Below, in pieces: positions 16,294 to 25,209 of a DNA stretch of 58,054 bases (the stretch's first letter is position 1; each line of letters starts with the position of its first letter). The position numbers were made by a program, and so were the translations under genes. The notes under the pieces are model-generated. The model had not been told where the DNA came from. It did not search any database and saw only the letters and a list, made by a program, of their open reading frames with translations. Source of the DNA: Brevibacterium spongiae (GTDB lineage: Bacteria > Actinomycetota > Actinomycetes > Actinomycetales > Brevibacteriaceae). Where the stretch lies: the NCBI RefSeq assembly GCF_026168515.1, contig NZ_CP093444.1, forward strand, positions 1 to 58,054. Reading direction: 5' to 3'.

Positions 16294-17946
16294 ATGACGG
16301 GCCGTATCGAGTGGAGTCGCTATGAGGGCGACGACGTGGAATCGGTGATCGCAATGATGATCAACCGAGAACACCCCAACTCTGTCCGCATTCGCCCTTC
16401 GCGTGGAGATGGCGGCATCGATGTCCTGGACCGAGGTGCTGGTCCCGAGGGGGGAGACGTCGTTTATCAGATCAAGAAGTACTCAGGGCCTCTGACTCAA
16501 GGCCAGAAAACAAAAATCAAGACTTCTTTGGAAACGCTTCTCCATCCCAAAAAGAGAGACGCCCGGTGGAAACATTTGCGGGTAACCCAATGGAGGCTGG
16601 TGCTACCGTATGACCCAACTCCAGAAATCTACAACTGGTTCCACGAGACATTGGTGGCTGATTACACGGTCCAGGCCGTTTGGGACGGCTTGGTGGTTGT
16701 CGACGAGCTTGCGGCGAAGTATGACGATGTGGTCGACTACTATCTTCGCGATGGCAAATCTGCCGTTCTTGAAGCGATGTCAGAACTCATGAGTTTTTAT
16801 TCTACGAACTCGACCTCGGATAGCGTTCCAACAGCCAACGAGGTCGCCGATCGTTTTAACGCGGCCCGAGCAGTGCTTGATCATGATCCCCACTACAAGT
16901 ACGAACTGCATTTCGGTCACGCGGAGCCGCCTCCCCCCTCGGAACGCCCGTGTTTGGCAATGAGCGCGACGAGAACGCACTCGAGTGAGCAAACATGGCA
17001 AAGGATCGATGTAATCGCCCGCTGTGCTCACTCGCAGCAAGAGCGGCCCATTACGGTCAGCGGAAAATTGGAAGTCGAGGCGGGAAGCGAGGACGCTCGG
17101 TCGCTGCAGGAGTTTTTTGACTACGGCACACCAGTCGTGAGCCCTGTCGGAAAATACACTGGATCGATCACAGCTCCAGGAGGGCTGGGTGGACCCCTTG
17201 TTGACGCTTCTATCAGCATAATCTCTCCTGTTGATACTGAGCCGGGAGCTGACCGCCGACTCCGACTAGAAATCTTGGATGACAGTGAGGCTGTTCTAGC
17301 CACTGCGCAGGTTGATCGAAAGGAGACGTCGACAGGTAACGCAGGCTTGAGAGCGGTTCACTACGAAGTGAATGGCGTGTTTGTTCTTACCACGCTATTC
17401 GACTTAAACAACTCGGAATCAACGATGAAAATTTCTTCGGAACTGCCGGTAGGCATGCCAGTTGTCGCAGTTCAAGGGGCGATCGAGTTTGTCTCGATGT
17501 TTCGATACCCATTCAAATTGAGAACCAGCTCCGGGCATGCTCCTGCGGAACTCGGAGTGACTACACCGATTCCAAGGCAAGATGAAAACGATGAGGCAAT
17601 TAAAGGAATGGAGTTGCAGGCGAGAGTTCTAAAACTTCTATCCAAGCTTCAGAAGTACTCTGCTCAGCCGATTAGCATGCCTGATCCCGACACCATTAGT
17701 AAAAGCATGAGTGCGTGGGAATTGGCGGTTCGCGTCGCGGAGGGTGAAACGGCTGTGGCAACTTTGAAAGAAGGTTGCGCTTTTACGCTCGATTTTGGTG
17801 ATACGCCAGAGTTCCCCACGGGTACTTTTACTGTGGAGCAACCGAATAAAGTCTCTGTCGGTACCACCACTGTGGATCTTGGCAGAATGTTTGCTACCTA
17901 CGAGGACCCTGTTGAGTTGGAGGGCCGCGGTTCTAGCGGATCTTGA
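16294..17946 (+). CDS. Mrr-like PD-(D/E)xK nuclease protein, C-terminus clipped by IS21
   Basis: The N-terminal domain carries a restriction-endonuclease-like core: E16, GDGGID (D43), then QIK (Q59, K61). The remaining 450 residues are beta-rich and unrecognised. Base composition is less GC-rich than its neighbours, which suggests transfer. ATG 16294 sits 9 bp after AGGGTGG; GTG 16288 is an alternative. The present stop (17944-17946) lies in the first bases of the IS21-family element. Removing the IS and one duplicated GGATCT restores a frame that adds 23 codons and ends at 20956. A defence role against foreign DNA is plausible; activity after truncation is unknown. Confidence 0.7.
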   Translation: MTGRIEWSRYEGDDVESVIAMMINREHPNSVRIRPSRGDGGIDVLDRGAGPEGGDVVYQIKKYSGPLTQGQKTKIKTSLETLLHPKKRDARWKHLRVTQWRLVLPYDPTPEIYNWFHETLVADYTVQAVWDGLVVVDELAAKYDDVVDYYLRDGKSAVLEAMSELMSFYSTNSTSDSVPTANEVADRFNAARAVLDHDPHYKYELHFGHAEPPPPSERPCLAMSATRTHSSEQTWQRIDVIARCAHSQQERPITVSGKLEVEAGSEDARSLQEFFDYGTPVVSPVGKYTGSITAPGGLGGPLVDASISIISPVDTEPGADRRLRLEILDDSEAVLATAQVDRKETSTGNAGLRAVHYEVNGVFVLTTLFDLNNSESTMKISSELPVGMPVVAVQGAIEFVSMFRYPFKLRTSSGHAPAELGVTTPIPRQDENDEAIKGMELQARVLKLLSKLQKYSAQPISMPDPDTISKSMSAWELAVRVAEGETAVATLKEGCAFTLDFGDTPEFPTGTFTVEQPNKVSVGTTTVDLGRMFATYEDPVELEGRGSSGS

Positions 17947-18121
17947 GTGTGTCAACCCCATTTGGCCCCACTGTGATGCTTTGATTTGGCCCCACCCCAG
18001 CATGTGTGGTCGTGCTCGCCGCGCGTTGGTAACAGTCGCGGCCCAGCGGGGTCGGGCGGTGTTGTGTTGCGAGCCTTTCTCCGGCCACAGGAGTGGCCGG
18101 GCCTCTCAGGTTCCAGTGTGG

Positions 18122-18382
18122 TCAGAACGGCGGATCGCCAGGGCCGTAGTCGGGTTCGGTTGGTCCGAATCGGCGACGCAGTCGCTGAAGGTCCTCAATA
18201 GCCGAATCGATCAGATCGGCGGCATGCTCGCGGCCACTGGGCTGAACAGACTCGATGGTGACACTGATCCCGTCCAGGAGATCCTGGGCGTCATTGAGGC
18301 GTTGGCTGATGTAGGCGACCCAGTCCTCGGTGGCATCGATGGCATTTCCGCTGGCTGGTTCCTGATCCTCGGTGGTGATCAT
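18122..18382 (-). CDS. Small acidic protein encoded inside the IS21-family element
   Basis: This 86-residue acidic helical protein (a WVAYISQRLNDAQDLLDGI segment) starts in an ATGA overlap with the istB stop, so it is translationally coupled to the transposition genes. IS21 elements normally carry only istA and istB. I do not recognise it; it may be a regulator or a passenger. Confidence 0.6.
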   Translation of the reverse strand: MITTEDQEPASGNAIDATEDWVAYISQRLNDAQDLLDGISVTIESVQPSGREHAADLIDSAIEDLQRLRRRFGPTEPDYGPGDPPF

Positions 18383-19209
18383 GGTTGATCTCCTTCCTGC
18401 AAAGTGGCCTCTTCGCTCCTGGCCCGGGTGGTGCGCAGCCGGTAAGAGCTGGTGCCGGTGTTGATGATGTGGGCGTTAAACGTCAACCGATCGACAACGG
18501 CCGCGGCCAGCCGCGGGTCGGTGAATGTCTGCCCCCACTCGCTGAACGAGGCGTTCGAGGCTGTCGCAATCGAGGCTCGTTCCTCACGTTCGGTGATGAT
18601 CTGGAAGAGTAACTCAGCTCCACGAGAATCGAGGCTGACATACCCCAACTCATCCAGGCACAGCAGGTCCAGGCGAGCATAGCGGCCCACTACCCGGGAG
18701 AGCTGCTTGGCATCGGCGGCCTCGGTGAGCTCGTTGACCAGGGCCGCCGTCGTGACGTAGCGGACTCTGCGGCCCTGCTCGGCCGCGGCGGTCCCCAGAC
18801 CGATCAGCAGATGCGTCTTCCCTGTCCCGGAATCACCGAGTAGCACCAACGGCTCACCGGCATCGATCCACGCTCCGGTGGCCAGAGTCGCCAACCGGGC
18901 CGGCGGCAAATCCTCGATGGCGGCGGTATCGAAGTCGGACAGGTGCTTGGTGCGAGGAAACTTCGCTTCCTTGATCCGCCGGATCCGACGGCGGGCATCA
19001 CGATCATCACACTCCGCGGCCAACACCTCAGCCAGGTAGGCCTTGTGCGAGAGCCGTTCTCGGGCTGCTGCCTCGGCCATCGGTGAGGCCTGGTCACGGA
19101 TCGTGGGCATGAACAGGGTCCGACAAGCCGTGGCGATCGCGGCCTCAGCCGCCTGATCACCCAGAGCAGTCACTGCCGGCGTCGATGCCGGGATGGTTTT
19201 CGCGTTCAT
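18379..19209 (-). CDS. istB: IS21-family helper ATPase IstB
   Basis: The 276-residue DnaC/DnaA-like ATPase has Walker A LLGDSGTGKTH near residue 125, Walker B LLCLDELGY and a sensor SIATASNASFSEW. IstB assembles on the target DNA and directs IstA. It is slightly longer than usual at both ends. The start overlaps the istA stop as ATGA. Confidence 0.95.
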   Translation of the reverse strand: MNAKTIPASTPAVTALGDQAAEAAIATACRTLFMPTIRDQASPMAEAAARERLSHKAYLAEVLAAECDDRDARRRIRRIKEAKFPRTKHLSDFDTAAIEDLPPARLATLATGAWIDAGEPLVLLGDSGTGKTHLLIGLGTAAAEQGRRVRYVTTAALVNELTEAADAKQLSRVVGRYARLDLLCLDELGYVSLDSRGAELLFQIITEREERASIATASNASFSEWGQTFTDPRLAAAVVDRLTFNAHIINTGTSSYRLRTTRARSEEATLQEGDQP

Positions 19210-20753
19210 GCTCCCACCACCGAGACCAGTTCGTCATAGGCGCCCAGGCCCGGCACCGGCCTCTCCCCGACTGGTCCGACGTGGGCCGGGACGACCACCG
19301 CCGGTGGCGCAGTCATCGCCTGACCGGCCCGGCGGGCCTCGACCGCGACCACATCAGCATCGAAGCATCCCAACCCGGTCGCGGTTGTCAATGCGGTGAC
19401 AATGTCACCGTTGGGCAGGCTGCGGTGCAGTAGCAGCACACCGATGAGCGCCCGGGTCCCGGCCGTGTCGCCGAGTTGCCCACGCGCAGCATCCCAGAAC
19501 CGTTGATGAGCGTTCGTGAACATCCCGGACTTCCGGGCAGCCGCCAGCGCGGTGGCCCCGGCGAATGCTCCGGGCTTGCGTATGAGGACTTCCAGGTAGT
19601 GATCGAGGACCAAATCTTCGGTGTACTTATGCAGCGACCGGGTATGGACAGCGACCACCCCCGACTCAGCGATCACGGTCACCGTCGTGGCCCCCAAACG
19701 CACCTGGAGGCGTCTGCCAGCCAACCGGGCCGGCACCGAGTAATAGGACTGACGTACGCACACTCTGGCTCTCGCATCGACCCGACACGACAGGGTCTGC
19801 GCGGCATCGAAGACCTCATCGGGCAAACCCCGCAGGCCAGGCAGCTCCCGGGCCGCCGCGGCCCCGACCGTCTCGACCCGGCCGGTGATCTTTCGGTCGT
19901 CATCACCAGCATCGGCAGCGACCATGAAAGCGTTGAGCTCGGCTAAGGAGGCGAACTCGGGCACCGGCACCAGATGACGGCGCCGGAACCGACCGACCTC
20001 CCCCTCGACGCCACCCTTCTCATGAGCACCCTTGATCCCGGGCTGGCAGAAGAAGCTATCGAACCCGTAATGCGACCTCAGGGCGACAAACCGGGGATTC
20101 TCCTCCCGTTCCCGACCCAGCAGCACCCGCACCACCGCCGGAGTCAGGTTGTCATACCGGATCATGCCCGTCGGGACTCCACCGAGCCGGTCGAAGGCCT
20201 TCACATGACCGTCGAGAAACGACTCCTGAGCCTGGTTGGCGTAAGCAATGTGCACGGCTTTACCCGAATGCGATAGGCGCAGAATGAACATCCACAGCTT
20301 CAACCACACCCCACCGATGAGGGCGTAGAACTCCCCGAAGTCGACCTCGGCTTCAGCCGCCGGGGCATGGGTTTGAGGAACCTTGACCTCCAACGACTGA
20401 TCGAAAATGTCCCGGCGCAGCTTCGCGACCAGGGTTCGCACACTCGACTCCGCAACCTCGACTCCTTCCTCCTCGACGAGGCGCTGCCAGACCCGCCGGG
20501 CGGTATGACGCTGCTTCCGAGGGACCTCTTTGTCAGCAACTAACCAAGCCCGGACGGTGGCAACGTGCTCACCGAGGACTGGTGCTACCCTCTCCGGAGT
20601 CTTCCGCCGCGGTGGTACCGCATCCGCCAACGCCTGACGTACCGTCCTGCGGTGGACCTTGTACTTTTGGGCTAACTGTCGAATCGACATCTCATGGTCT
20701 CTGTGGTCTCGTCGGATATTCTCGAATTGCTCCACTCTCGACATCTCCTTCAT
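19206..20753 (-). CDS. istA: IS21-family transposase IstA
   Basis: The 515-residue protein has N-terminal HTH segments (SIRQLAQKYKVHRRTVRQAL and a second one after residue 70) and an rve core starting EVDFGEFYALIGG (D), with RYDNLTPAV (D) and GAHEKGGVEGEVGRFRR (E). The C-terminal beta-barrel domain contains SYYSVPARLAGR. ATG 20753 is chosen because GAGGTGG lies 5 bp upstream. Confidence 0.95.
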   Translation of the reverse strand: MKEMSRVEQFENIRRDHRDHEMSIRQLAQKYKVHRRTVRQALADAVPPRRKTPERVAPVLGEHVATVRAWLVADKEVPRKQRHTARRVWQRLVEEEGVEVAESSVRTLVAKLRRDIFDQSLEVKVPQTHAPAAEAEVDFGEFYALIGGVWLKLWMFILRLSHSGKAVHIAYANQAQESFLDGHVKAFDRLGGVPTGMIRYDNLTPAVVRVLLGREREENPRFVALRSHYGFDSFFCQPGIKGAHEKGGVEGEVGRFRRRHLVPVPEFASLAELNAFMVAADAGDDDRKITGRVETVGAAAARELPGLRGLPDEVFDAAQTLSCRVDARARVCVRQSYYSVPARLAGRRLQVRLGATTVTVIAESGVVAVHTRSLHKYTEDLVLDHYLEVLIRKPGAFAGATALAAARKSGMFTNAHQRFWDAARGQLGDTAGTRALIGVLLLHRSLPNGDIVTALTTATGLGCFDADVVAVEARRAGQAMTAPPAVVVPAHVGPVGERPVPGLGAYDELVSVVGA

Positions 20754-20884
20754 ATGCCCCACCTCTTCGTGAACGTCTTGGTCGACATCACGAACGGTAC
20801 GGCTGGTAGGTCGGGGGTGGGGCCAAATCAGAGGATCATTTTTGCTCCAAGTGGGGCCATTTCAGACTGTCACACTCAGGATCT

Positions 20885-20956
20885 GACGGCACGCACTTGT
20901 TCACGACCCGTAACCGCAGGGTCAGCTACTCGAGCGAACCTCCAAACCTTCGTTGA
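20885..20956 (+). pseudogene. Severed 3' end of the Mrr-like nuclease gene
   Basis: Read in the frame that follows GGA TCT, this stretch encodes 23 residues beginning DGTHLFTTRNRRVSY and a TGA at 20954-20956. It is the native C-terminus of the gene at 16294, separated by the IS21-family insertion. Confidence 0.75.
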
Positions 20957-20989
20957 TGATCTAGATGTTGCTGGCCATGAAGTTGTTAC

Positions 20990-21395
20990 GGCAACGCGAA
21001 CCGATGTCGTGGTGATGATCGAAACCATGCGACGTCACCACAAATGGTCTGCTTCGCGAATCGCGTTCGAGTTGGGACAGAGTGGTAGGAGTATCAGCCG
21101 CCGTACGGTCACGCGCCTACTCGCACACCTCGGGCTGAATCGCCGGATGATGATCGACCCGACCGGCGCAACGAACCGGGAACCACGGAAGATAGTGGCT
21201 GAGCGCCCCGGCCACATGGTGCACGGCGACGTGAAGAAGCCCGGGCGCATTCCGGACGGCGGCGAATGTGCGCGTGCACGGCAAGAGCAGCCTCGAAGCA
21301 AAGAAGTTGGTCGGACGAAGAAGCGAGGCGGGAAAACGGGCTACATGTTTCTCCCTGCTACGAACCAAGATCTTATCGTTCCAACCCTGCAATGA
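20990..21395 (+). pseudogene. IS481-family transposase remnant
   Basis: The frame encodes VVMIETMRRHHKWSASRIA, an HTH with SRRTVTRLLAHLGLNR, then IDPTGATNREPRKI and PGHMVHGDVKKPGRIPDG, the stretch around the first catalytic Asp of IS481 transposases. It then loses similarity after GYMFL and stops at 21395. The remaining two catalytic residues are missing, so it is inactive. Confidence 0.8.
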
Positions 21396-21434
21396 GACCA
21401 AGGACTGTAGCCGTGAACTGGAAGCTCTCCCACA

Positions 21435-21848
21435 TCAGAGCAGTTCCATCAGTCCGGGGGGCATCTGAGAGTGCGGCAAGGGTTCAGGCAGGTGTTCTCT
21501 TGGACCATCGCGATCCTCTTTGTGGGGGTTGTATGTGTGGAAAGGCCCGTCCGGGTCAAGGATGGTGCGCATCATTGGATCAAGATAGTCACGGTAGAAC
21601 ACGACGATCGCCGGTCCACCCTCAAGGCGCATCTTCTCCCACGAGATCCACAGAGCCTCCAGGCGCATCACCACCTCGGGATACCGCCACCACTGAGGAT
21701 CCCACCGGAATTTCGCCACATCATCCAAGGGCCGCGAGTACGTGGGGAGCAACCAATCGGTGACCCATTCTCCGACGTTGTCGTACACAGTCTCCGGCTC
21801 GGCCGAGGCGTCATCCTCGAGGCCGGCGGCGTAGTCGGCTTCATCCAT
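21435..21848 (-). CDS. DUF4913 family protein
   Basis: The 137-residue protein has the DUF4913 pattern: an acidic N-terminus, VGEWVTDWLLPTYSR, WDPQWWRYPEVVMRLEALW, W-E-K-M-R, then a DPMMRTILDPDGPF end. The family is typical of actinobacterial conjugative elements, encoded next to VirD4, and its function is unknown. ATG 21848 overlaps the T4CP stop (ATGGATGA) and follows GGAGAG by 7 bp. It is the last gene of the minus-strand transfer operon. Confidence 0.8.
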   Translation of the reverse strand: MDEADYAAGLEDDASAEPETVYDNVGEWVTDWLLPTYSRPLDDVAKFRWDPQWWRYPEVVMRLEALWISWEKMRLEGGPAIVVFYRDYLDPMMRTILDPDGPFHTYNPHKEDRDGPREHLPEPLPHSQMPPGLMELL

Positions 21849-23568
21849 GAGTGGTCTCTCCAATCACTGACTCGTAGTACTCCTGGGAGGCTTTCGCATC
21901 GTCTCCGTAGGGTTTCGTCGAGAAATGCTGCAAGGCCAACAGCAGGGCCGGCTGACCTGAGGCGGTCATGATCGCCCGCCCGCGCGGCAACTGCGCAATA
22001 TCAGACGTGTCGAAGATCCGCTCTCGCTGAATCGACGTCGTCGTCGACCGACCGCCGCGCTGCGTCGACGTGGAGCGTTTCGTGACGTCGCGATCACCGA
22101 CCAAGGAGGCCAGGAACGGCAGGAACTTATCTTCGGACAGACCACTGCCGGCCACACGCACATTCGCCGCCGACCACAGTTTGTTCATCCCCGATTCCCC
22201 GTAGGCTTCGATGCCCTGGGAATAGGACTGGAAGAACGTCGAGACCACGATGCCGCGTGACCCATAGTGCGAGTACACATCCGGAAGCTCATGCCAGCGC
22301 ACGACGTTCGCTGCCTCGTCGAGAACAGCCATGAGAGGAGTCGAGAGCCGTCCGCCACGTTGACGAGCGGCGATCTCCTCAGCCGTTGTGAGCAGAGCCA
22401 TGACCAGTGCTGCTGTGATCGCGCGTGCACTGCCGCCTCCCTCGCGGGAGATGAGGTAGAGCGTGTCTGTGGAGGCCACGAACCTCTCGAGGTCGAGTTC
22501 GGGCCGCTTGCGTGCGTTCGGGCGCACCCACGCGGCGACCTTCGGGTTACCGAGGATTCCCACCCACGTGCGGATCTGCCCATACACACCGTCGCGCTGC
22601 TTCTCGGTGACCATCTGGTCTTTCTCAAGTGCCTGCGCGATCGTGCCCTCGCCGGCCTCACGGAGGATTCGCTCAGCCGTGAAGTCCTTTTCGTCATTGA
22701 CCCACCGGTACACATCAGTGATCGGTCGCTCACCGAGGGCGCAGGCGTAGATGTAGCGTGACAGGGCCGTCTTCGCGGTCGGCCCGAAGTAGGCGTCTTC
22801 ACGTGCGTCCTTGGCTGTTGCCGAGGTGCGGAAGACGTCGGCGAGTTTCTCCGCCGTCTCCATATCGCGCACGAACGTCAGCGGGTTCCAGAACCACGAC
22901 GGTTCCTCACCGATGATGCCCTGCACATCGTGGACCCACACGGTGCCCTTCATCGACCTCGGCCCACGAGTGAGATCGACAATGTCTCGCTTGTTCGACG
23001 TCGCCAGCACCGGACCCTCGGTTTCGAGGATCTGCGGTACACACACGCACGAGGTCTTACCCGCGCGTGGTCCCATGATCCAAATCTGCACCCACTCCCA
23101 GGAGGCGAACAACGGCTTCATGTTGTTGACTAGCTTGCCCAGCGGCACGCCCAGGCTCGCGCCTGTGGCACCGAGGCGTTCGGCATCCTTGCTTGCTTGC
23201 TTCTCTGTGAGCTCGTCGACGTCCTTGATGCGGGTCATGTCCCGTGCTCGGTCATCGACGCGGCTGCCGGTACGGCGGTTCTTCCTCCACGCGAGCACGA
23301 TGAGAGCAGCGACTGCGCCAAGGATCAGCACCTGTGCGAGGAAGACAAGAATCTGTAGACCGGTGACCGGGACGTCCCCGGTCACCTGGGCAATGAGCAC
23401 GACGAAAGGATTCGCCGATGCAGCGGACTCGCGGATCGTGGGATCGACAACGACCGAGACCCAGTACATGCCGAAGACCATGACGCCGAGGGCGATGAGT
23501 GCCCCGATGATCAACCACCCGGTATCGGCGTCGAGTGGCTGTGTCTTCCGTCCTGCTTGCTGAGCCAT
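21841..23568 (-). CDS. Type IV coupling protein (VirD4/TraG family ATPase)
   Basis: This 575-residue hexameric ATPase recruits the relaxosome to the secretion channel. Two N-terminal membrane segments (about residues 18-41 and 71-93) precede Walker A GPRAGKT (166-172), Walker B LMAVLDEAANV and the VirD4 motifs VSTFFQSYSQ and GSGLSEDKFL. ATG 23568 lies 3 bp after the VirB4-like stop. In the proposed export model, this protein would read the shared C-terminal signal. Confidence 0.93.
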   Translation of the reverse strand: MAQQAGRKTQPLDADTGWLIIGALIALGVMVFGMYWVSVVVDPTIRESAASANPFVVLIAQVTGDVPVTGLQILVFLAQVLILGAVAALIVLAWRKNRRTGSRVDDRARDMTRIKDVDELTEKQASKDAERLGATGASLGVPLGKLVNNMKPLFASWEWVQIWIMGPRAGKTSCVCVPQILETEGPVLATSNKRDIVDLTRGPRSMKGTVWVHDVQGIIGEEPSWFWNPLTFVRDMETAEKLADVFRTSATAKDAREDAYFGPTAKTALSRYIYACALGERPITDVYRWVNDEKDFTAERILREAGEGTIAQALEKDQMVTEKQRDGVYGQIRTWVGILGNPKVAAWVRPNARKRPELDLERFVASTDTLYLISREGGGSARAITAALVMALLTTAEEIAARQRGGRLSTPLMAVLDEAANVVRWHELPDVYSHYGSRGIVVSTFFQSYSQGIEAYGESGMNKLWSAANVRVAGSGLSEDKFLPFLASLVGDRDVTKRSTSTQRGGRSTTTSIQRERIFDTSDIAQLPRGRAIMTASGQPALLLALQHFSTKPYGDDAKASQEYYESVIGETTHG

Positions 23569-23570
23569 AA

Positions 23571-25202
23571 TCAGGCCGCCTTCTTCCACGCCTTATTGGT
23601 ATCGCCAACACCACTGTGCAGCTCCACACTTGTCATCACCGTGCGGAATGGCACTCCCGGCTTCTTACCGATCTTGAGCAGGAACTTGCCCAATCCGGGC
23701 GGTTCGGCTGCTGTGCCGGTGTCCGGGTTGATCATGGCCTCTGCCGACCAGTCGGTGATCATCGACTTCTCCTTGGCCGTCATCGCGAACACCTCCTCGA
23801 GGTTGCCCATCTCGCGCTCGGCGAGACCACCGAGGAATACTTGAGCGGAACGCTCGACGAAGCCCCACGCGATCTCTGTCAGGTGCGGAGACGACAGTTT
23901 CAAGTCGCTCATCGTGTGAGTGCACATCATCTGCGCCAGACCACGCTGACGGTTCAGGCGGGTCAGCGAGTCGAGGAAGTGGACCATGACCTCGGCGGCT
24001 TTGAGCATTCTCCACAGCTCATCCATGATGAGCAGGTAGTGAGTCTGTTCTCGGCCTTCGGCATCAGCCAGGTGCTTCTCGGCCGAGACAACCGCGGATC
24101 CGTGTGCCCAGCACACGGACTGCACAGCTGCGCCGAGCTTCGCGTCGGCGTCATCAATGCCGGAAATGTCGAAGCACATTGGGCGACCGGTCTCAATGTG
24201 CTCATCCGTGTGCTCGGAGAACAGATCACCGAACTGTCCATTGGCCGACAGGGCAATGAGACCATCGAGCAGCCCACCAACACGCTCGTCGTACTTCTCA
24301 TCACTGTCCGTGGCCAGTGCGATCGACCGCAGCGCAGCGGGGCGGGAGGCAATGTATTCGCGCAGATCATCGACCCGACGAGTCTCGGTGAAATCTGGGT
24401 CGAGTTGGCGCAGTGTCTCTGACAGGATCGTGCTCTCGTGCGCTTTCATCTTGCGGTCGAGTACGAGTTCCAGGAGTCCCGAAATCGTGGTCAACCGGCG
24501 ACCCCGCATTTCTTCGAGCGCCTGCCGGCGGCGCTCGGGATCCTCGATTCCACGCAGACGAGTGATGACCGGGCCCAGATCCAACGGATTCCGGTGGCCA
24601 CGGCCGCGTGCCATCTTGATGACCTGACCATCCTGGGCTTCGATCAGCTCGGCATAGTCAGGTTTCGTGTCCGAGAGCACCATGGGGATGACTCCCCAGT
24701 CCGCGAGGATCGTGACCATGCGCCGCATGAGCGAGGACTTCCCCAGCCCCGGGCGACCGAGGACGAAGCCGGAGGGGTTGAGGATGAGGTTCGCGAGGAA
24801 CCAGAAGATCGGGTCGGCACACACAATCGTCTGCCGCTCGAGATGGTAGCCCAGTGGCACCCCCACGACCGGGTTGGACGAGCCTGCGATGAATGGCCAC
24901 AGTCCACACACCTGCACCGAGGTGCCCTGGTACTCGACCGGGGCTTCAATGTAGTTCACGTGGCCACCACCAGCCGTGTTCCATCCACGCGGCCCTGGCC
25001 GTTCACGGGTTGTCGACCTGGCGTCGCGAACATTGTTCAGCCATTGCCGCAGTGGCCCCTGGCCTTTGTCCGCGTTCTTCTGCTCTTTCGCTGCCTGCCG
25101 GTTCATTGCCCGCAGTTCCCTGCGAGAGAGCGTCAGTTTCAGATCGTCGTGAGCTGCTTCAACTCGGGCCTTGTCGCTTCGGTTCATGATCTGTCGCATC
25201 AT
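23571..25202 (-). CDS. VirB4/TraC-like conjugation ATPase
   Basis: The 543-residue soluble ATPase drives T4SS assembly. Walker A GRPGLGKSS lies near residue 150, Walker B HYLLIMDELWRML near 360, and the RGLAQMMCTHTMSDL segment is typical of VirB4 C-termini. An alkaline helical N-terminus comes first. It starts 8 bp after the SCO6880-like stop. A shorter N-terminal domain than Gram-negative VirB4 is normal in actinobacterial systems, where the SCO6880 protein is separate. Confidence 0.9.
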   Translation of the reverse strand: MMRQIMNRSDKARVEAAHDDLKLTLSRRELRAMNRQAAKEQKNADKGQGPLRQWLNNVRDARSTTRERPGPRGWNTAGGGHVNYIEAPVEYQGTSVQVCGLWPFIAGSSNPVVGVPLGYHLERQTIVCADPIFWFLANLILNPSGFVLGRPGLGKSSLMRRMVTILADWGVIPMVLSDTKPDYAELIEAQDGQVIKMARGRGHRNPLDLGPVITRLRGIEDPERRRQALEEMRGRRLTTISGLLELVLDRKMKAHESTILSETLRQLDPDFTETRRVDDLREYIASRPAALRSIALATDSDEKYDERVGGLLDGLIALSANGQFGDLFSEHTDEHIETGRPMCFDISGIDDADAKLGAAVQSVCWAHGSAVVSAEKHLADAEGREQTHYLLIMDELWRMLKAAEVMVHFLDSLTRLNRQRGLAQMMCTHTMSDLKLSSPHLTEIAWGFVERSAQVFLGGLAEREMGNLEEVFAMTAKEKSMITDWSAEAMINPDTGTAAEPPGLGKFLLKIGKKPGVPFRTVMTSVELHSGVGDTNKAWKKAA

Positions 25203-25209
25203 GGTTGCC

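Larger units (their letters stand above)
17944..20878 (-). mobile_element. IS21-family insertion sequence with a third ORF (2,935 bp)
   Basis: The ends match as imperfect inverted repeats: TGAGTGTGTCA with ATTTGGCCCC inside at the left, and read inward TGAGTGTGACA with AAATGGCCCC at the right. A second inner GGCCCCAC repeat is present at both ends. A 6-bp target duplication GGATCT flanks it (17938-17943 and 20879-20884). It encodes istA, istB and a small third gene, all on the minus strand with ATGA overlaps. Confidence 0.93.
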
